The notes: generated by a model from the sequence alone, not told the origin. A stretch of DNA of 64,000 nt from Bacteroidia bacterium (GCA_025454955.1 JALONL010000002.1:186001-250000); one strand, 5' to 3'. Counted from the first letter of the stretch, positions 14,322 through 25,100 are shown. Numbers and translations: made by a program.

Positions 14322-16829
14322 TTATTTGGGCTGAACGGGCTGTCCGTCGGGATTGTAAATTACACCGTCTTTAATAAAACCTACCACCTTAAATTCAGTG
14401 CGGCGGTTTTCCTGATGCTCTTTTTCGGAGCAGGGCACTTTGCGTGTTCCTTCGCACTCGCATTTGTTTACAAGCATGGTTTCGCCGTAACCTTTGCCGG
14501 TAATGCGTTTGGGATCGATACCGTGATCGATAATGTACTGGGCCGAACTCTTGGCGCGCTTGTCGCTGAGATCCATGTTAAACTCGGCACTCGAACGGCA
14601 GTCGGTGTGCGAACTGAGTTCGATAACCAGGTCGGGATTCTCCTGCAGGAGTTTCACGATTTTGTCGAGTTCCTTGGCGGCATCAGGACGGATGTTCCAT
14701 TTGCTGAGGTCGAAGTAGATGTTATCGATCTTTATGGCTTTGCCCACAATGATGCGGTCAATTTCCATGTTCTTCTCCACATCTTTCTTTTGCGTGGGCG
14801 CAATGGCCACATCTTCGCTCTTGGCAAAATAACCGGGCTTCATTACCGAAATGCGGTAGGTTTTACCGGCTTCCACGTTGCAGGTTTTGTAGGTGCCTGC
14901 GCTGGAGGTTACGGTTTCGTAGAGTTTGGCTCCGGTGGCCACGTCGGTAATCATTACGGTAACACCTTCGGCGGGCGAATTTCCGGTGCTCTTGTCGGTA
15001 ATTACACCGTAGAGGCAAAGTGCGCCGTTGTTGTCGATAAACAGTGTCTGGTCGTAGGTTTTGCTTACGGTCTGTCCTTTGGTGCTGAGACTGTTTTTAT
15101 CGGAAATTTTGTTGTCTGCACTGGCGGTGATGCCGTACACGTTTTCGCCCTGAAGCTCGGTTGTGGTTAGTGTGCGGCCGTCGGGGCCGGTTTTCACTAA
15201 TCGTGCGTTACCGTCGTTGCCAATTACCGTTACCGTGGCGTTGGCCACCGGCAGGCGGTCTTTCGGATTGTTGAGTACAAGTACATTGAGCATAAGCTCC
15301 ATGGCCTTGTCGAGACGTACCTGCAGGTTGGGCTGTTCGGGGTTGGCTTTTACGGTAATGTTGTTGGGCTTGTACTTTTCGGCCGAACCGTCAATTACAT
15401 ACGTGCGACCGGGCATGAGCGATGCAGTGGCTTTGCCTTTCACAGCATCTACGTTAATGATTTCGCCGCTTTCGCTGTCGCGCAGGCTGAATTTGCCTTC
15501 GAGCAGTTCGCCGGTTTTGTTGTCGGCCAGCGAAAGATTAAACGGTGTGCGTTTGTCTTTGATCTGCTCAAAGCTGTAAATATCGTCGTTGAGGTTGAGC
15601 GAACCGCGGTTGCTGGAAAAGTAACCGTGTTTAGCATCGGTAAATGCAATACCAAAATCGTCGCCCGAGCTGTTGAGCGGGGCACCCATGTTTTCGGTTT
15701 TCCAGTTTGTGCCGCTGCCTTTGGCCTCAAACAAATCGAGACCGCCAAGGCCGCCAAGCCCGTCGCTGCTGAAATACAGCATTCCGTCGGCAGCAATGTA
15801 GGGGAACACTTCGTTGCCGGCAGTGTTTACACCTGAGCCAAGATTAACCGGAGCACCCCATTTTCCGCCTTCCATTTTCACCATCCAGATGTCCATGCCG
15901 CCCATACCGCCGGGCATGTCGGAAGCGAAATACAGTGTCTGGCCGTCGGCGCTGATGGCAGGGTGTGCGCAGTTGTACTCGGCGTTGTTAAACGGAAGTT
16001 CGGCTACATTGGCGTAGGTGCTGCCGTCGCTGCTGAGCGTGGCGGTGCAGATTTTGAGTTTTACAATGCCGTCTTTGCTGCGCTGTGCCTTGCGGCCTTT
16101 GAGGTTGTTGCGGGTAAAGTACATTGTTTTGCCGTCGGCGGTGAAACTTACAGGGCCGTCGTTGAACTTAGTTTTTACTTTACGCGCAAACTTCGAAACC
16201 TTGCCGTAACCATCGGTTTTCTTCTCGGAGAAATAGAGATAATAGAAGTTACGATCAGTCCACGAGTGGCGGCGGGCAATCCAGCTGCCACGGTCGCGGG
16301 CGGAGGTAAACACCAGTCCGTTTTTATATACCGCGGGGCTGAAATCGTTTTTATCGCTGTTAATGTTGGCGGGCAGTTTGGCCACGTTGTAGCAATCGGC
16401 ATATTGCAAAAGCATGGCCTGGCCTGCAATGGCTTTAAGCTGATTTTCGCCGCGGCTGTCGGCGGTGTACATACTCATGTATTTTTTGGCTTCGTTGTAG
16501 TTGCCATTTTCCATGAGCATTTGCCCGTAGTAATAGTTGTGAATGGGCTGGGCCGAGGGCAGCGATACTACTTTGCCATACCATTTCAATGCCTTTGCGG
16601 TGTTGTTGGTAAGGCGGTAGCAATCGGCCAGGCGAATAATTGCCTCGTGCTGCGAACTGTCGCGTTCGATTACGCTTTCGTACTTCGGAATTGCATCGGC
16701 GTAGGCCTTGCTTTCGTAGAGTTTGTTGGCTTTAATAAGTGTGCCACTCTGTGCCGGGGCCGCAATCGAAACTGCAATGAAAATCACTGCAAACAAACGA
16801 CGGAGCATATTTCGGTTGTTCTTTATCAT
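14322..16829 (-). CDS. OmpA-family protein with TPR, PD40 propeller and CarboxypepD_reg domains (PorE-like)
   Basis: An 835-residue envelope protein. In order: signal peptide (1-26), TPR-like helices (about 28-145), a PD40/WD40-like propeller (about 150-420, with repeats such as GLVFTSARD, TMYFTRNN, TLYFASDMPGGMGGMDIW), one or two carboxypeptidase-regulatory-like beta domains (about 430-680), and a C-terminal OmpA peptidoglycan-binding domain (about 700-820, with LSSHTDCRSSAEFN and LSDKRAKSSAQYI). This is the architecture of PorE, which links the type IX secretion machinery to peptidoglycan. Similar proteins also accompany PorP/SprF-adhesin pairs. It follows the porP/sprF-like gene by 11 bp and is the last gene before a terminator. 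Whether it is the core T9SS PorE or a locus-specific paralogue cannot be told from this window. Confidence 0.85.
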   Translation of the reverse strand: MIKNNRNMLRRLFAVIFIAVSIAAPAQSGTLIKANKLYESKAYADAIPKYESVIERDSSQHEAIIRLADCYRLTNNTAKALKWYGKVVSLPSAQPIHNYYYGQMLMENGNYNEAKKYMSMYTADSRGENQLKAIAGQAMLLQYADCYNVAKLPANINSDKNDFSPAVYKNGLVFTSARDRGSWIARRHSWTDRNFYYLYFSEKKTDGYGKVSKFARKVKTKFNDGPVSFTADGKTMYFTRNNLKGRKAQRSKDGIVKLKICTATLSSDGSTYANVAELPFNNAEYNCAHPAISADGQTLYFASDMPGGMGGMDIWMVKMEGGKWGAPVNLGSGVNTAGNEVFPYIAADGMLYFSSDGLGGLGGLDLFEAKGSGTNWKTENMGAPLNSSGDDFGIAFTDAKHGYFSSNRGSLNLNDDIYSFEQIKDKRTPFNLSLADNKTGELLEGKFSLRDSESGEIINVDAVKGKATASLMPGRTYVIDGSAEKYKPNNITVKANPEQPNLQVRLDKAMELMLNVLVLNNPKDRLPVANATVTVIGNDGNARLVKTGPDGRTLTTTELQGENVYGITASADNKISDKNSLSTKGQTVSKTYDQTLFIDNNGALCLYGVITDKSTGNSPAEGVTVMITDVATGAKLYETVTSSAGTYKTCNVEAGKTYRISVMKPGYFAKSEDVAIAPTQKKDVEKNMEIDRIIVGKAIKIDNIYFDLSKWNIRPDAAKELDKIVKLLQENPDLVIELSSHTDCRSSAEFNMDLSDKRAKSSAQYIIDHGIDPKRITGKGYGETMLVNKCECEGTRKVPCSEKEHQENRRTEFKVVGFIKDGVIYNPDGQPVQPK

Positions 16830-16840
16830 AACAGCTTTGA

Positions 16841-17788
16841 TTAGAAGTAACGCGGGGTAACGATTTTTTTCTGACGGAAGCTGAACAGGTAGTTCAGCAC
16901 AATTTCATGAGAGCCGGTGTTGAAATCGCGGAGCTGATTGATACTGTAATCGTAAGAATAGCTCAGCATAAACTGCGGCGAAAACTGATATCCGACCAAT
17001 GCCGAAAGATCAGAACCAGAACGGTAAGAAGCACCCAGCCAAAGGGTTTCACGAATCAAACCATTCACGTTGAAATCAAATTCAATGGGAGCATTCTGCA
17101 CCGCTTTTACCATTACCTGCGGTTTAAGTTTGAAATTGTTTCCGATATCAAACAGATAACCTGTGGCGAAATAATAGTGGAAGCGGCTCACATCAATTTT
17201 GTTTTCGGTGTTAATGCCGCTTGCGGTAGCAAGAATATTGTTGTCAACCATGCGCGGAATAGAAATGCCTGCGTAAAAACGGCTTGTGTAATAATACATT
17301 CCAAAACCGAAATTGGGCACCATCTGTCGGGGAATGTTCGACGAGAATGTGGGATCGTTGGCCTGATCGGTTTGTACCTGAAGCAGGTTTTCGCGGATAG
17401 AATTTAAACCCGCCATAAGACCGAATGAGAAACGGCCTTTGCCAAGTTTGAAACGATACGCGTAACTGGCGTAATACAACTGGCGGTTGGTTACACCAAT
17501 ATCTTCGCTGAGCATGGAGAGACCCACGCCCATTTTATTATTCATGAGTGGTGCGTGAGCGGTAAGTGTAACCGTTTCGGGAGCACCGTCTATGCCCACC
17601 CACTGGTTGCGGTACAAACCGGTAAGCGCAATGGCTTCTTTCGATCCGGCATACGCAGGGTTGATGAACATTTCGTTAAACATGTACTGTGTAAACATGG
17701 GGTCGTACTGCGCACGTACTTCCCGAACTGCGAGCAGGGAAAGTGCGGCGACCGCAAGCATCCTGAAAACTTTAGTATTGATTTTCAT
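16841..17788 (-). CDS. Type IX secretion system PorP/SprF-family outer membrane protein
   Basis: A 315-residue beta-barrel protein with a signal peptide (1-26). Family hallmarks are QYDPMFTQYMFNEMFINPAYAGS at the mature N-terminus and the closing strand region QLRDFNTGSHEIVLNYLFSF. PorP/SprF proteins help particular T9SS substrates with CHU_C-type tails to be exported and held at the cell surface, as SprF does for the gliding adhesin SprB. Here the giant CHU_C-tailed protein lies 60 bp upstream and the OmpA-family protein 11 bp downstream, which suggests a dedicated export and anchoring set. A perfect 15-bp hairpin lies in the 60-bp gap. Confidence 0.92.
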   Translation of the reverse strand: MKINTKVFRMLAVAALSLLAVREVRAQYDPMFTQYMFNEMFINPAYAGSKEAIALTGLYRNQWVGIDGAPETVTLTAHAPLMNNKMGVGLSMLSEDIGVTNRQLYYASYAYRFKLGKGRFSFGLMAGLNSIRENLLQVQTDQANDPTFSSNIPRQMVPNFGFGMYYYTSRFYAGISIPRMVDNNILATASGINTENKIDVSRFHYYFATGYLFDIGNNFKLKPQVMVKAVQNAPIEFDFNVNGLIRETLWLGASYRSGSDLSALVGYQFSPQFMLSYSYDYSINQLRDFNTGSHEIVLNYLFSFRQKKIVTPRYF

Positions 17789-17805
17789 GGTATATCTGCT
17801 TTGGG

Positions 17806-17839
17806 TTCCGGTGGCGGAATTTTCATTCCGCCACCGGAA
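17806..17839. other. Perfect 15-bp hairpin between the adhesin gene and porP/sprF
   Basis: TTCCGGTGGCGGAAT (17806-17820) pairs with 17825-17839 around a 4-nt loop. On the transcribed minus strand no T-run follows, so it is more likely an RNA-processing or partial-attenuation element than a full terminator. It would allow different transcript levels for the giant gene and the porP-ompA genes. Confidence 0.7.
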
Positions 17840-17848
17840 AGTTTTAGA

Positions 17849-20800
17849 TCAATAACGAATTTCGATGAAGCCGGTTACCGAGGTTTTACCGTCAGGGAGA
17901 GACTGGCCTTCGGCCAGTTGAATCACATAGAAGTATGTGCCCGGTGGTACACGCTGATCGCCAAACTGTACAGCATTTACATTCGAAATACCATCCCAAT
18001 CGTTCTGGTAGTTGGTATTCTCATATACCAGGTTGCCCCAGCGGTTTACAATCTGCAGTTTGGTTGCGGGATATTCGGTAAGCCCCTTCACCACAAACAG
18101 GTCGTTGATGTTGTCGCCGTTGGGCGAGAAACCCGAGGGAACTGTCAGACCGCAGGGATCGGTGTCGAGGTAATTCGGCACACCGTCTTCGTCGCAATCA
18201 GGCAGGGCCTGCGGATCGGCGCTTCCTCCATTGTTGCCATCGCCGTAGGTGTTGTCATCGCCGTCGGCCGGATCAAGGATACCGTCGTTGTCGTTGTCAG
18301 AGGTGTTATCAATCACACCATCGTCATTTCCATCGAGGTCGCCGAGGCCGCCTTCGTCCACATCGTTCACACCATCGCCATCGCTGTCGAGGTCTTCGCT
18401 GTTAATCACATCGTCGTTATCCGGGTCAAGCGGATCTTCGTTCTGATCGCCGGGAGCATCGCCGTAGTTGCCGTCGTCGCCGTCAACCGGATCGAGTATT
18501 CCGTCGCCGTCGGTGTCCACGTTGCCGTCAATTACACCGTCGTCGTTGGTATCAAGATCGCCGTTGCCGCCTTCGTCCACATCATTGATACCGTCGTTGT
18601 CGGCATCAAGGTCTTCGGTGTCGAGGTTTCCGTCGCCGTCCACATCGTTGGCGTTTTCGTTCTGCGTGCCGGTATCGCCGCCGTAGGTGGTGTTGGTGTC
18701 TATCGGGCCTACGTTTATGATACCGTCGTCATCGGTGTCGTTGCCATCTACCACGCCATCGTTGTTGGTGTCGAGTGCGCCGTTGCCGCCTTCAATTACA
18801 TCACCAATTCCGTCGTTGTCGGCATCAAGGTCTTCGTTGTCGAGTGAACCATCGCCGTCGAAATCCTGATCGCCTTCATCCTGCGAACCGGTGTTGCCGC
18901 CGTAGGTGGTGTTGGTGTCTATCGGGCCTACGTTAATGATACCGTCGCCGTCGGTGTCGGTGCCATCTACCACGCCGTCGTTATTGGCATCAAGCGGGCC
19001 GTGGCCACCTTCTACCACATCGGCCATGCCATCGTTGTCGGCATCAAGGTCTTCGCTGTCGAGCGAGCCGTCGCCGTCGTTGTCCTGCGTGGTTTCGTCC
19101 TGCGAACCGGCGTTGCCGCCATAGTTGTTGTTCGTGTCAATCGGGCCTACGTTAATGATGCCGTCGCCATCGCTGTCAATGCCATCCACCACACCGTCGT
19201 TGTCGGTATCGAGCGATCCTAATCCGCCTTCCACCACATCGGCAATGCCATCGTTGTCGGCATCAAGGTCTTCGCTGTCGAGCGAACCATCGCCGTCGTT
19301 GTCCTGTGTGGTTTCGTCCTGACTGCCGGCATCGCCGCCGTAGGTGTTGTTGTTGTCAATCGGGCCTACGTTTATGATGCCGTCGCCGTCGGTATCGGTG
19401 CCATCCACCACGCCGTCGTTATTCGTGTCGAGCGCACCGAAGCCGCCTTCCACCACATCGGCAATACCGTCGTTGTCGGCATCAAGGTCTTCGCTGTCGA
19501 GCGAGCCGTCGCCGTCGTTGTCCTGTGTGGTTTCGTCCTGCGAACCGGCGTTGCCGTTGAAGGTATTGTTGGTGTCAATCGGGCCCACGTTTATGATGCC
19601 GTCGCCGTCGGTATCGGTGCCATCCACCACGCCGTCGTTGTTCGTGTCGAGCGCACCGAAGCCGCCTTCCACTACATCGGCAATACCATCGTTGTCGGCA
19701 TCAAGGTCTTCGCTGTCGAGCGATCCGTCGCCGTCGTTGTCCTGGGCGGCTTCGTCCTGGTTGCCTGCGCCATCGCCAAAGCTGGTGCTTCCGTCGGCTG
19801 CGTCGGTAATGCCGTCGCCGTCGGTATCGCCACCGTTTGTATCGGCACTGTTAATGATGCCGTCGTTGTTGGTGTCGAGGGCACCATTGCCGCCTTCCAC
19901 CACATCGCTTATGCCGTCGTTGTCGGCATCCAGATCGCGGAAGTCGTCGGCACCGTCGGCATCATTGTCGCCGGGGGCCACGTTTTCGGTGGCGTCGGCC
20001 ATACCGTCGCCATCGGTGTCAATGGCGGCACTGTAATCAATCACGCCATCGTTGTTGGTGTCGAGTGCGCCGTGACCCGATTCGAGTACGTCGGTCAAAC
20101 CGTCGTTATCGCTGTCGAGGTCGAGATGGTCGGGCACACCGTCGCTGTCGGTATCACGCGCCGGAGCAGGTGTGCAGGTGTTGGTTACTTCCGATTCGTA
20201 GGTATCAGAAATACCGTCGTTGTCCGAGTCAATGTCGCGGTAGTTCTGAATTCCGTCACCATCCGTATCGGCAGTTAAACCTTCGGTGGCATCGCTTATA
20301 CCATCGTTATCTGTATCGGCAGGAAGTACGGTAATAATTACCAGTGCGGTATCGCAGAGCGAAGGATTACCGTTGTCGCAAATCTGATACACAATTGTGT
20401 CTGTGCCGCAGAATGCGGGGTTGGGCGTGTAGCCGATGTTGCCGTTACCGTTGTTGGTGGCAGTTCCGTTGCTCGGGCCACTCAGAATGGTGAGTGTGAG
20501 CGTCTGGTTCGGATCGGGATCGCTGTCGTTGGCGAACGCATTTATTACCGTGCTGCTGCTTCCCACTGTTACGTTCACCGGATCGTTTACTGCGGTGGGC
20601 GGTGTGTTTTCATACACGCGCCAGTCGCGGTCCGATCCGCCGTCCACGTTGGGGAAGCTGGTGGGCACCTGTCCGTTGGTGGGGTTGATCTGCGTATCGT
20701 CAGTATCAAACGCATCATCCAACCCGTCGCCGTCGGCATCGTTGCCGGAGGCCGAGGGTTCGCTGCCGTTTACGGTATTGCTTCCGTCAATGTCCACTCC

Positions 20801-22150
20801 TTCGAGTGCATCAGAGTAGGCATCGTTGTCGGAGTTGGTGTCAATGTAATCGGGCGTATCGGCACCGTCGGTGTTTACGGGTGTAATTACTGCACCACCA
20901 AAGCCATTTATGTTGTCGTAGTTATCATCAATACCATCGCCGTCGCTGTCGGTTCCTGCGGGGGCAATGTAGCCTGTGGTCGATTGGCCTTCGATATTAT
21001 CTACAATGCCGTCGTTGTCGGCATCAATATCGAGGTAGTTGGCACCGCCGCTCGCATCGGTATTCACCGGGTTGGTGAATGTGCCGCCAAACGAGGTGTT
21101 GTTGTCCACACCGGCCATGTTGGCCACGCCGTCGCCGTCGGTATCGGCACCGTCGAGTACGCCGTTGTTGTTGCTGTCGAGTGCGCCGAGTCCGGCTTCG
21201 GTTACATCGGTAATGCCGTCGTTGTCGCTGTCGAGATCAGCGTAGTTCGGAATTCCGTCGTTGTCGAAATCGTTGTCGGTGTTGCCAGTGGTGGGCTGAC
21301 TGTCGGGGCGGCCGTCGTTGTTGGTATCGGCACCGGTAGCGGCGGTGGGCGATGCGGCAGTGGCATCGTTGAAACCGTCGTTGTTGGTGTCTGTAAATCC
21401 GTCCACAATGCCATCGTTGTTGGCATCCGGTTCGCCGGCTTCCACGAGATCGGCAATGCCGTCGTTGTCGCTGTCGAGGTCGCGGTAGTTGGGTACGCTG
21501 TCGCCGTCGCTGTCGAGGTTGGCAATGGCATTGCCGCCGTTGTTGGCGTCATACGTATCGCTCAGGCCGTCGCCATCGGTGTCGGTGAATGTGCCATCCA
21601 CCACGCCGTTTCCGTCGGTGTCCACGCCGCCTGCTTCAACCAGGTCGGGAATGGCATCGTTGTCGCTGTCGAGATCGAGGTAGTTGGGCTGTGAGTCGCC
21701 ATCGGCATTGGCTGTGTTGGCCGAAGTATTGGTGCCGTTGTCGGCAGCATCGGCCCAGCCGTCGTTGTCGGTGTCGGGGGCGTTGCCGGTGCCAATTTTT
21801 CCGTCGTTGTCGGGATCGCTGAAACCGGCTTCGGTTACGTCGGTAATGCCGTCGTTGTCGCTGTCGAGGTCAACCACGTTGGGCACACCGTCGCCGTCGA
21901 AATCGCCCACGGGCAGCGGAGTTCCGCCGTTCGAGGGATCAACCACATCGGCCAGACCATCGCCGTCGGTATCGGTGGCTGCATCTACGCGACCATCGCC
22001 GTTGGTATCTGTGCCACCGGCTTCAGTAATGTCGGCAATGCCGTCGCCGTCGCTGTCGAGGTCAAGGTAATCGGGGTTACCATCGCCGTCGCTGTCGGGT
22101 GTGGGAAGCTGTGAGTTGGGGAAGTTGTCGCCGTCGGTGTTATCATTCAA
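17849..22150 (-). CDS. C-terminal part of the giant TSP3-repeat surface protein (frameshifted)
   Basis: A 1433-codon frame that begins inside a thrombospondin type 3 repeat and has no signal peptide. It is the continuation of the gene at 22147-28326, separated by a frameshift near 22251. It holds TSP3-type repeats rich in DxDxDG calcium-binding loops (about 1-520), an Ig/cadherin-like domain (about 520-610, NTPPTAVNDPVNVTVGSSS onward), more TSP3 repeats (about 610-1325) including five near-identical 73-residue units, and a C-terminal CHU_C gliding-motility-associated domain (about 1340-1433, SGFSPNGDNINDLF and VNRWGNLVYENTNYQNDWDG). That tail is the type B T9SS sorting signal. The true reading frame extends upstream of the nominal ATG to the frameshift point. 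Confidence 0.85.
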   Translation of the reverse strand: MNDNTDGDNFPNSQLPTPDSDGDGNPDYLDLDSDGDGIADITEAGGTDTNGDGRVDAATDTDGDGLADVVDPSNGGTPLPVGDFDGDGVPNVVDLDSDNDGITDVTEAGFSDPDNDGKIGTGNAPDTDNDGWADAADNGTNTSANTANADGDSQPNYLDLDSDNDAIPDLVEAGGVDTDGNGVVDGTFTDTDGDGLSDTYDANNGGNAIANLDSDGDSVPNYRDLDSDNDGIADLVEAGEPDANNDGIVDGFTDTNNDGFNDATAASPTAATGADTNNDGRPDSQPTTGNTDNDFDNDGIPNYADLDSDNDGITDVTEAGLGALDSNNNGVLDGADTDGDGVANMAGVDNNTSFGGTFTNPVNTDASGGANYLDIDADNDGIVDNIEGQSTTGYIAPAGTDSDGDGIDDNYDNINGFGGAVITPVNTDGADTPDYIDTNSDNDAYSDALEGVDIDGSNTVNGSEPSASGNDADGDGLDDAFDTDDTQINPTNGQVPTSFPNVDGGSDRDWRVYENTPPTAVNDPVNVTVGSSSTVINAFANDSDPDPNQTLTLTILSGPSNGTATNNGNGNIGYTPNPAFCGTDTIVYQICDNGNPSLCDTALVIITVLPADTDNDGISDATEGLTADTDGDGIQNYRDIDSDNDGISDTYESEVTNTCTPAPARDTDSDGVPDHLDLDSDNDGLTDVLESGHGALDTNNDGVIDYSAAIDTDGDGMADATENVAPGDNDADGADDFRDLDADNDGISDVVEGGNGALDTNNDGIINSADTNGGDTDGDGITDAADGSTSFGDGAGNQDEAAQDNDGDGSLDSEDLDADNDGIADVVEGGFGALDTNNDGVVDGTDTDGDGIINVGPIDTNNTFNGNAGSQDETTQDNDGDGSLDSEDLDADNDGIADVVEGGFGALDTNNDGVVDGTDTDGDGIINVGPIDNNNTYGGDAGSQDETTQDNDGDGSLDSEDLDADNDGIADVVEGGLGSLDTDNDGVVDGIDSDGDGIINVGPIDTNNNYGGNAGSQDETTQDNDGDGSLDSEDLDADNDGMADVVEGGHGPLDANNDGVVDGTDTDGDGIINVGPIDTNTTYGGNTGSQDEGDQDFDGDGSLDNEDLDADNDGIGDVIEGGNGALDTNNDGVVDGNDTDDDGIINVGPIDTNTTYGGDTGTQNENANDVDGDGNLDTEDLDADNDGINDVDEGGNGDLDTNDDGVIDGNVDTDGDGILDPVDGDDGNYGDAPGDQNEDPLDPDNDDVINSEDLDSDGDGVNDVDEGGLGDLDGNDDGVIDNTSDNDNDGILDPADGDDNTYGDGNNGGSADPQALPDCDEDGVPNYLDTDPCGLTVPSGFSPNGDNINDLFVVKGLTEYPATKLQIVNRWGNLVYENTNYQNDWDGISNVNAVQFGDQRVPPGTYFYVIQLAEGQSLPDGKTSVTGFIEIRY
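18687..19781. repeat. Five 219-bp tandem units inside the adhesin gene
   Basis: A marker GGGCCTACG or GGGCCCACG recurs at 18705, 18924, 19143, 19362 and 19581, exactly 219 bp apart. The units are nearly identical apart from scattered substitutions and encode 73 residues each. The surrounding TSP3 repeats are much more diverged, so these five were duplicated or homogenised recently. Confidence 0.92.
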
Positions 22151-25100
22151 ACCGTTTCCGTCGGAATCGGTGAAGTTGTCAATGATACCATCGCCGTTGG
22201 CATCGGTTCCGCCGGCTTCGGTGCAATCGGTAATGCCGTCGTTGTCGCTGTCGTATCGGGCACGGGCAGTGCAGTTCCGCCGTTGTTCGTATCCACCACA
22301 TCGGCCAGACCATCTTCGTCGGTATCGGTAAGGTTGTCCACGATACCGTTACCATCTGCATCCACACCACCGGCTTCGGTAAGATCGGTAATGCCGTCGT
22401 TATCGCTGTCGAGATCGAGCATATCCACAACGCCATCGCCATCGGTGTCGGCATTGGGCAGCGGGGTTCCGCCGTTGTTCGGATCCACCACGTCGGCCAG
22501 ACCGTCGTTGTCGGTATCGGTAAAGCCGTCAATGATGCCGTCGCCGTTTGCATCGGTGCCGCCGGCTTCGTTGCAGTCGGTAATGCCGTCGTTATCGCTG
22601 TCGAGATCGAGGTAGTTGGGAATTCCGTCGCCGTCGTTGTCGGCTGTGCCTTCTACGGTGTCAGGTACTCCGTCATTATCATCGTCGGCATCCACGCCAT
22701 CGGCAATACCGTCGTTGTCGCTGTCAAGCAGTTCGCGCCAGTCGCGGTCGCCACCGGGGTTGTCCAGATCGGGGAAACCGGTGGGCACCTGGTTGTTGTT
22801 GTCTGAAAGGCCGCTGTTGGTGGTGCTTGTTCCATCGCTGTCGTAGGCATCATCCAAACCATCATTATCGCTGTCGTTGCCCGAAGCAACCACATCCACA
22901 ATGCCATCGTTGTTCAAATCATACGCTTCAATATTATCGAAGATCAGATCGTTATCCGAATCACCGTCAATATAATCGGCGCCGTCTGTTGCCCCGTCGG
23001 TATTTACGGGAGTAATGTATGTACCACCGTTATTGGGGTCGTATGCGTTATCCAGACCGTCTCCATCGGTATCTGTATTCGATGGGGCAATGTAACCGGC
23101 TGTGGTTTGTGCTTCAATTACATCTACAATACCATCATTATCCGAATCAATATCGAGGAAGTTGGGAACACCGTCTGAATCAGTATTCGGATTGGGCAAT
23201 GCCGTGCCGCCTGTCGAAGCATCAACCGTGTTTGCGAGACCATCGTTATCGCTGTCGGCAAATCCGTCTATGCGGCCGTCCTGGTTTGTGTCCACACCGC
23301 CAGCTTCGAGAATATCGGTAATGCCGTCGTTGTCGCTGTCAATGTCCATTGTATTCGGACGACCATCTCCGTCGGAGTCAATATTGGGCAGCGTGCTTCC
23401 GTTGAAATCGGGGTCGTTGCTGTCGGCCAGACCGTCGTTATCGGTATCGGCCGGAGCGCCTGTTCCAATTACACCATCGCCGTCGGGATCGCTTCCACCG
23501 GCTTCCACCACGTCGGCAATGCCATCGTTATCGCTGTCGCGGTCGAGGTAGTTGGGGCGTGTATCGCCGTCAGTGTTGGGAATGGTAAGCGGTGTGCCGC
23601 CGTTGTTGGTGTCCACAATATCACTGAGACCATCGGCATCCGTATCTACAATTACACCAGAACCTATTACACCGTCGTTGTTCGGGTCGCTTCCACCGGC
23701 TTCCACCACATCGGCAATGCCGTCGTCGTCGCTGTCGAGGTCGAGCATGTTCAGGTTGCCGTCGCCGTCTGTATCAGCCGGTACCAGCGGGCCATTGCCG
23801 TTGCTTGGGTCGAAGAGATCGGGAATGCCGTCGGCATCGCTGTCGGCAAGTACTGCGCCGGTTCCGGGCAGGCCGTTTCCGTCGGGGTCGGTTCCGCCGG
23901 CTTCCACGCAATCGGGAATACCGTCGTTGTCGCTGTCAAGATCTTCGTTGTTGGGAATACCGTCGAGGTCGAAATCGCCGGTGCCTTCCACCACGTCGGG
24001 GATACCGTCGTTATCGTCGTCGGGATCGAGGTTGTCGTTCACCGCATCGCCGTCGTTGTTGGGGGCATCGCGCCAGTCGCGGTCGCCTCCGGGTTGCTGA
24101 ACGTCGGGCAGCGAGTTTACGGTTTGGCTGTTGTCTGAATCAAAACCGCTTACTAAGTCGGCAAGATCGGGCAAACCATCCTGGTCGGCATCGGGCAGCG
24201 GGCCCGAAGTGGTGTTGAAGGGGCCTCCACCGGTGCCTACCCAGCCGTTGTTGTCGGGATCGGGCAGGCCGGCTTCCACCACGTCGTAAATGCCGTCGTT
24301 GTCCGAATCCACATCCACCCAGTCGGGAGCGCTGCCACCGTCGGTGTTAATGTAGCCGCATACCACGCCGTTCTGGTTTACATCGTAGGCGTTATCAATG
24401 CCGTCGTTATCGGTATCAAGACCCGTTGGCGACTGGAAGCCCTGTGTAGGCTGGCCTTCAATGAGGTCAACAATACCATCGTTGTCTGAATCAATATCAA
24501 GATAGTTTTCGAAGCCGTCGCCTTCGCGGTCCTGGTTGAAGACTGAGAAGTTGGGGCCGCCAAAATCGGGGTCGTTGCCATCGGGCAAACCGTCCTGGTC
24601 GGCATCGGTGGCGGGGCCTGTGCCGTAGAAACCATCGTTGTCGGCATCAGGGCTACGCGTTTCGAGCACATCGGGAATGCCGTCGGCATCGCTGTCGAGG
24701 TCGAGGTAATTGGGTTTTCCGTCGCCATCGCGGTCGGGACGTGCCATTGCGGTGCCGCCCTGACTGGGATCCACGCTGTCGGCCCATCCGTCGCCATCGG
24801 CATCCACAATGGGGCCGGCACCAATTACACCGTCGTTGGCCACATCGCCCGGGTTGGCGGGGCCGCTGGCTTCTTCGGCATCAGTAATGCCATCGTTGTC
24901 AGAATCTTTGTCGAGGTAGTCGGGCACCACATCGCCGTCGAAGTTTGGAATGCCAAGCGGAGTTCCGCCGGTTGAGCTGTCCACGAGGTCGCTCAGTCCG
25001 TCGTTGTCCGAGTCGGTTACGGGGCCGTTTCCAATTCTGCCGTCGTTGTCGGGATCGGTTCCACCGGCTTCAATGGCATCCTGAATGCCGTCGTTGTCGC

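Noticed and set aside
18687..19781. Evenly spaced repeats suggesting a CRISPR array.
   Set aside because: The period is 219 bp, the whole unit is conserved and in frame, and it encodes TSP3 repeats. There are no short repeats with unique spacers and no cas genes.
18249..22331. Many long plus-strand open frames (Ser/Pro-rich or Arg/His-rich) opposite the TSP3 gene, for example 19344-20036.
   Set aside because: They are shadows of the repetitive minus-strand coding sequence. Their low-complexity products follow from the reverse complement of Asp/Gly/Asn codons, and no start signals are present.
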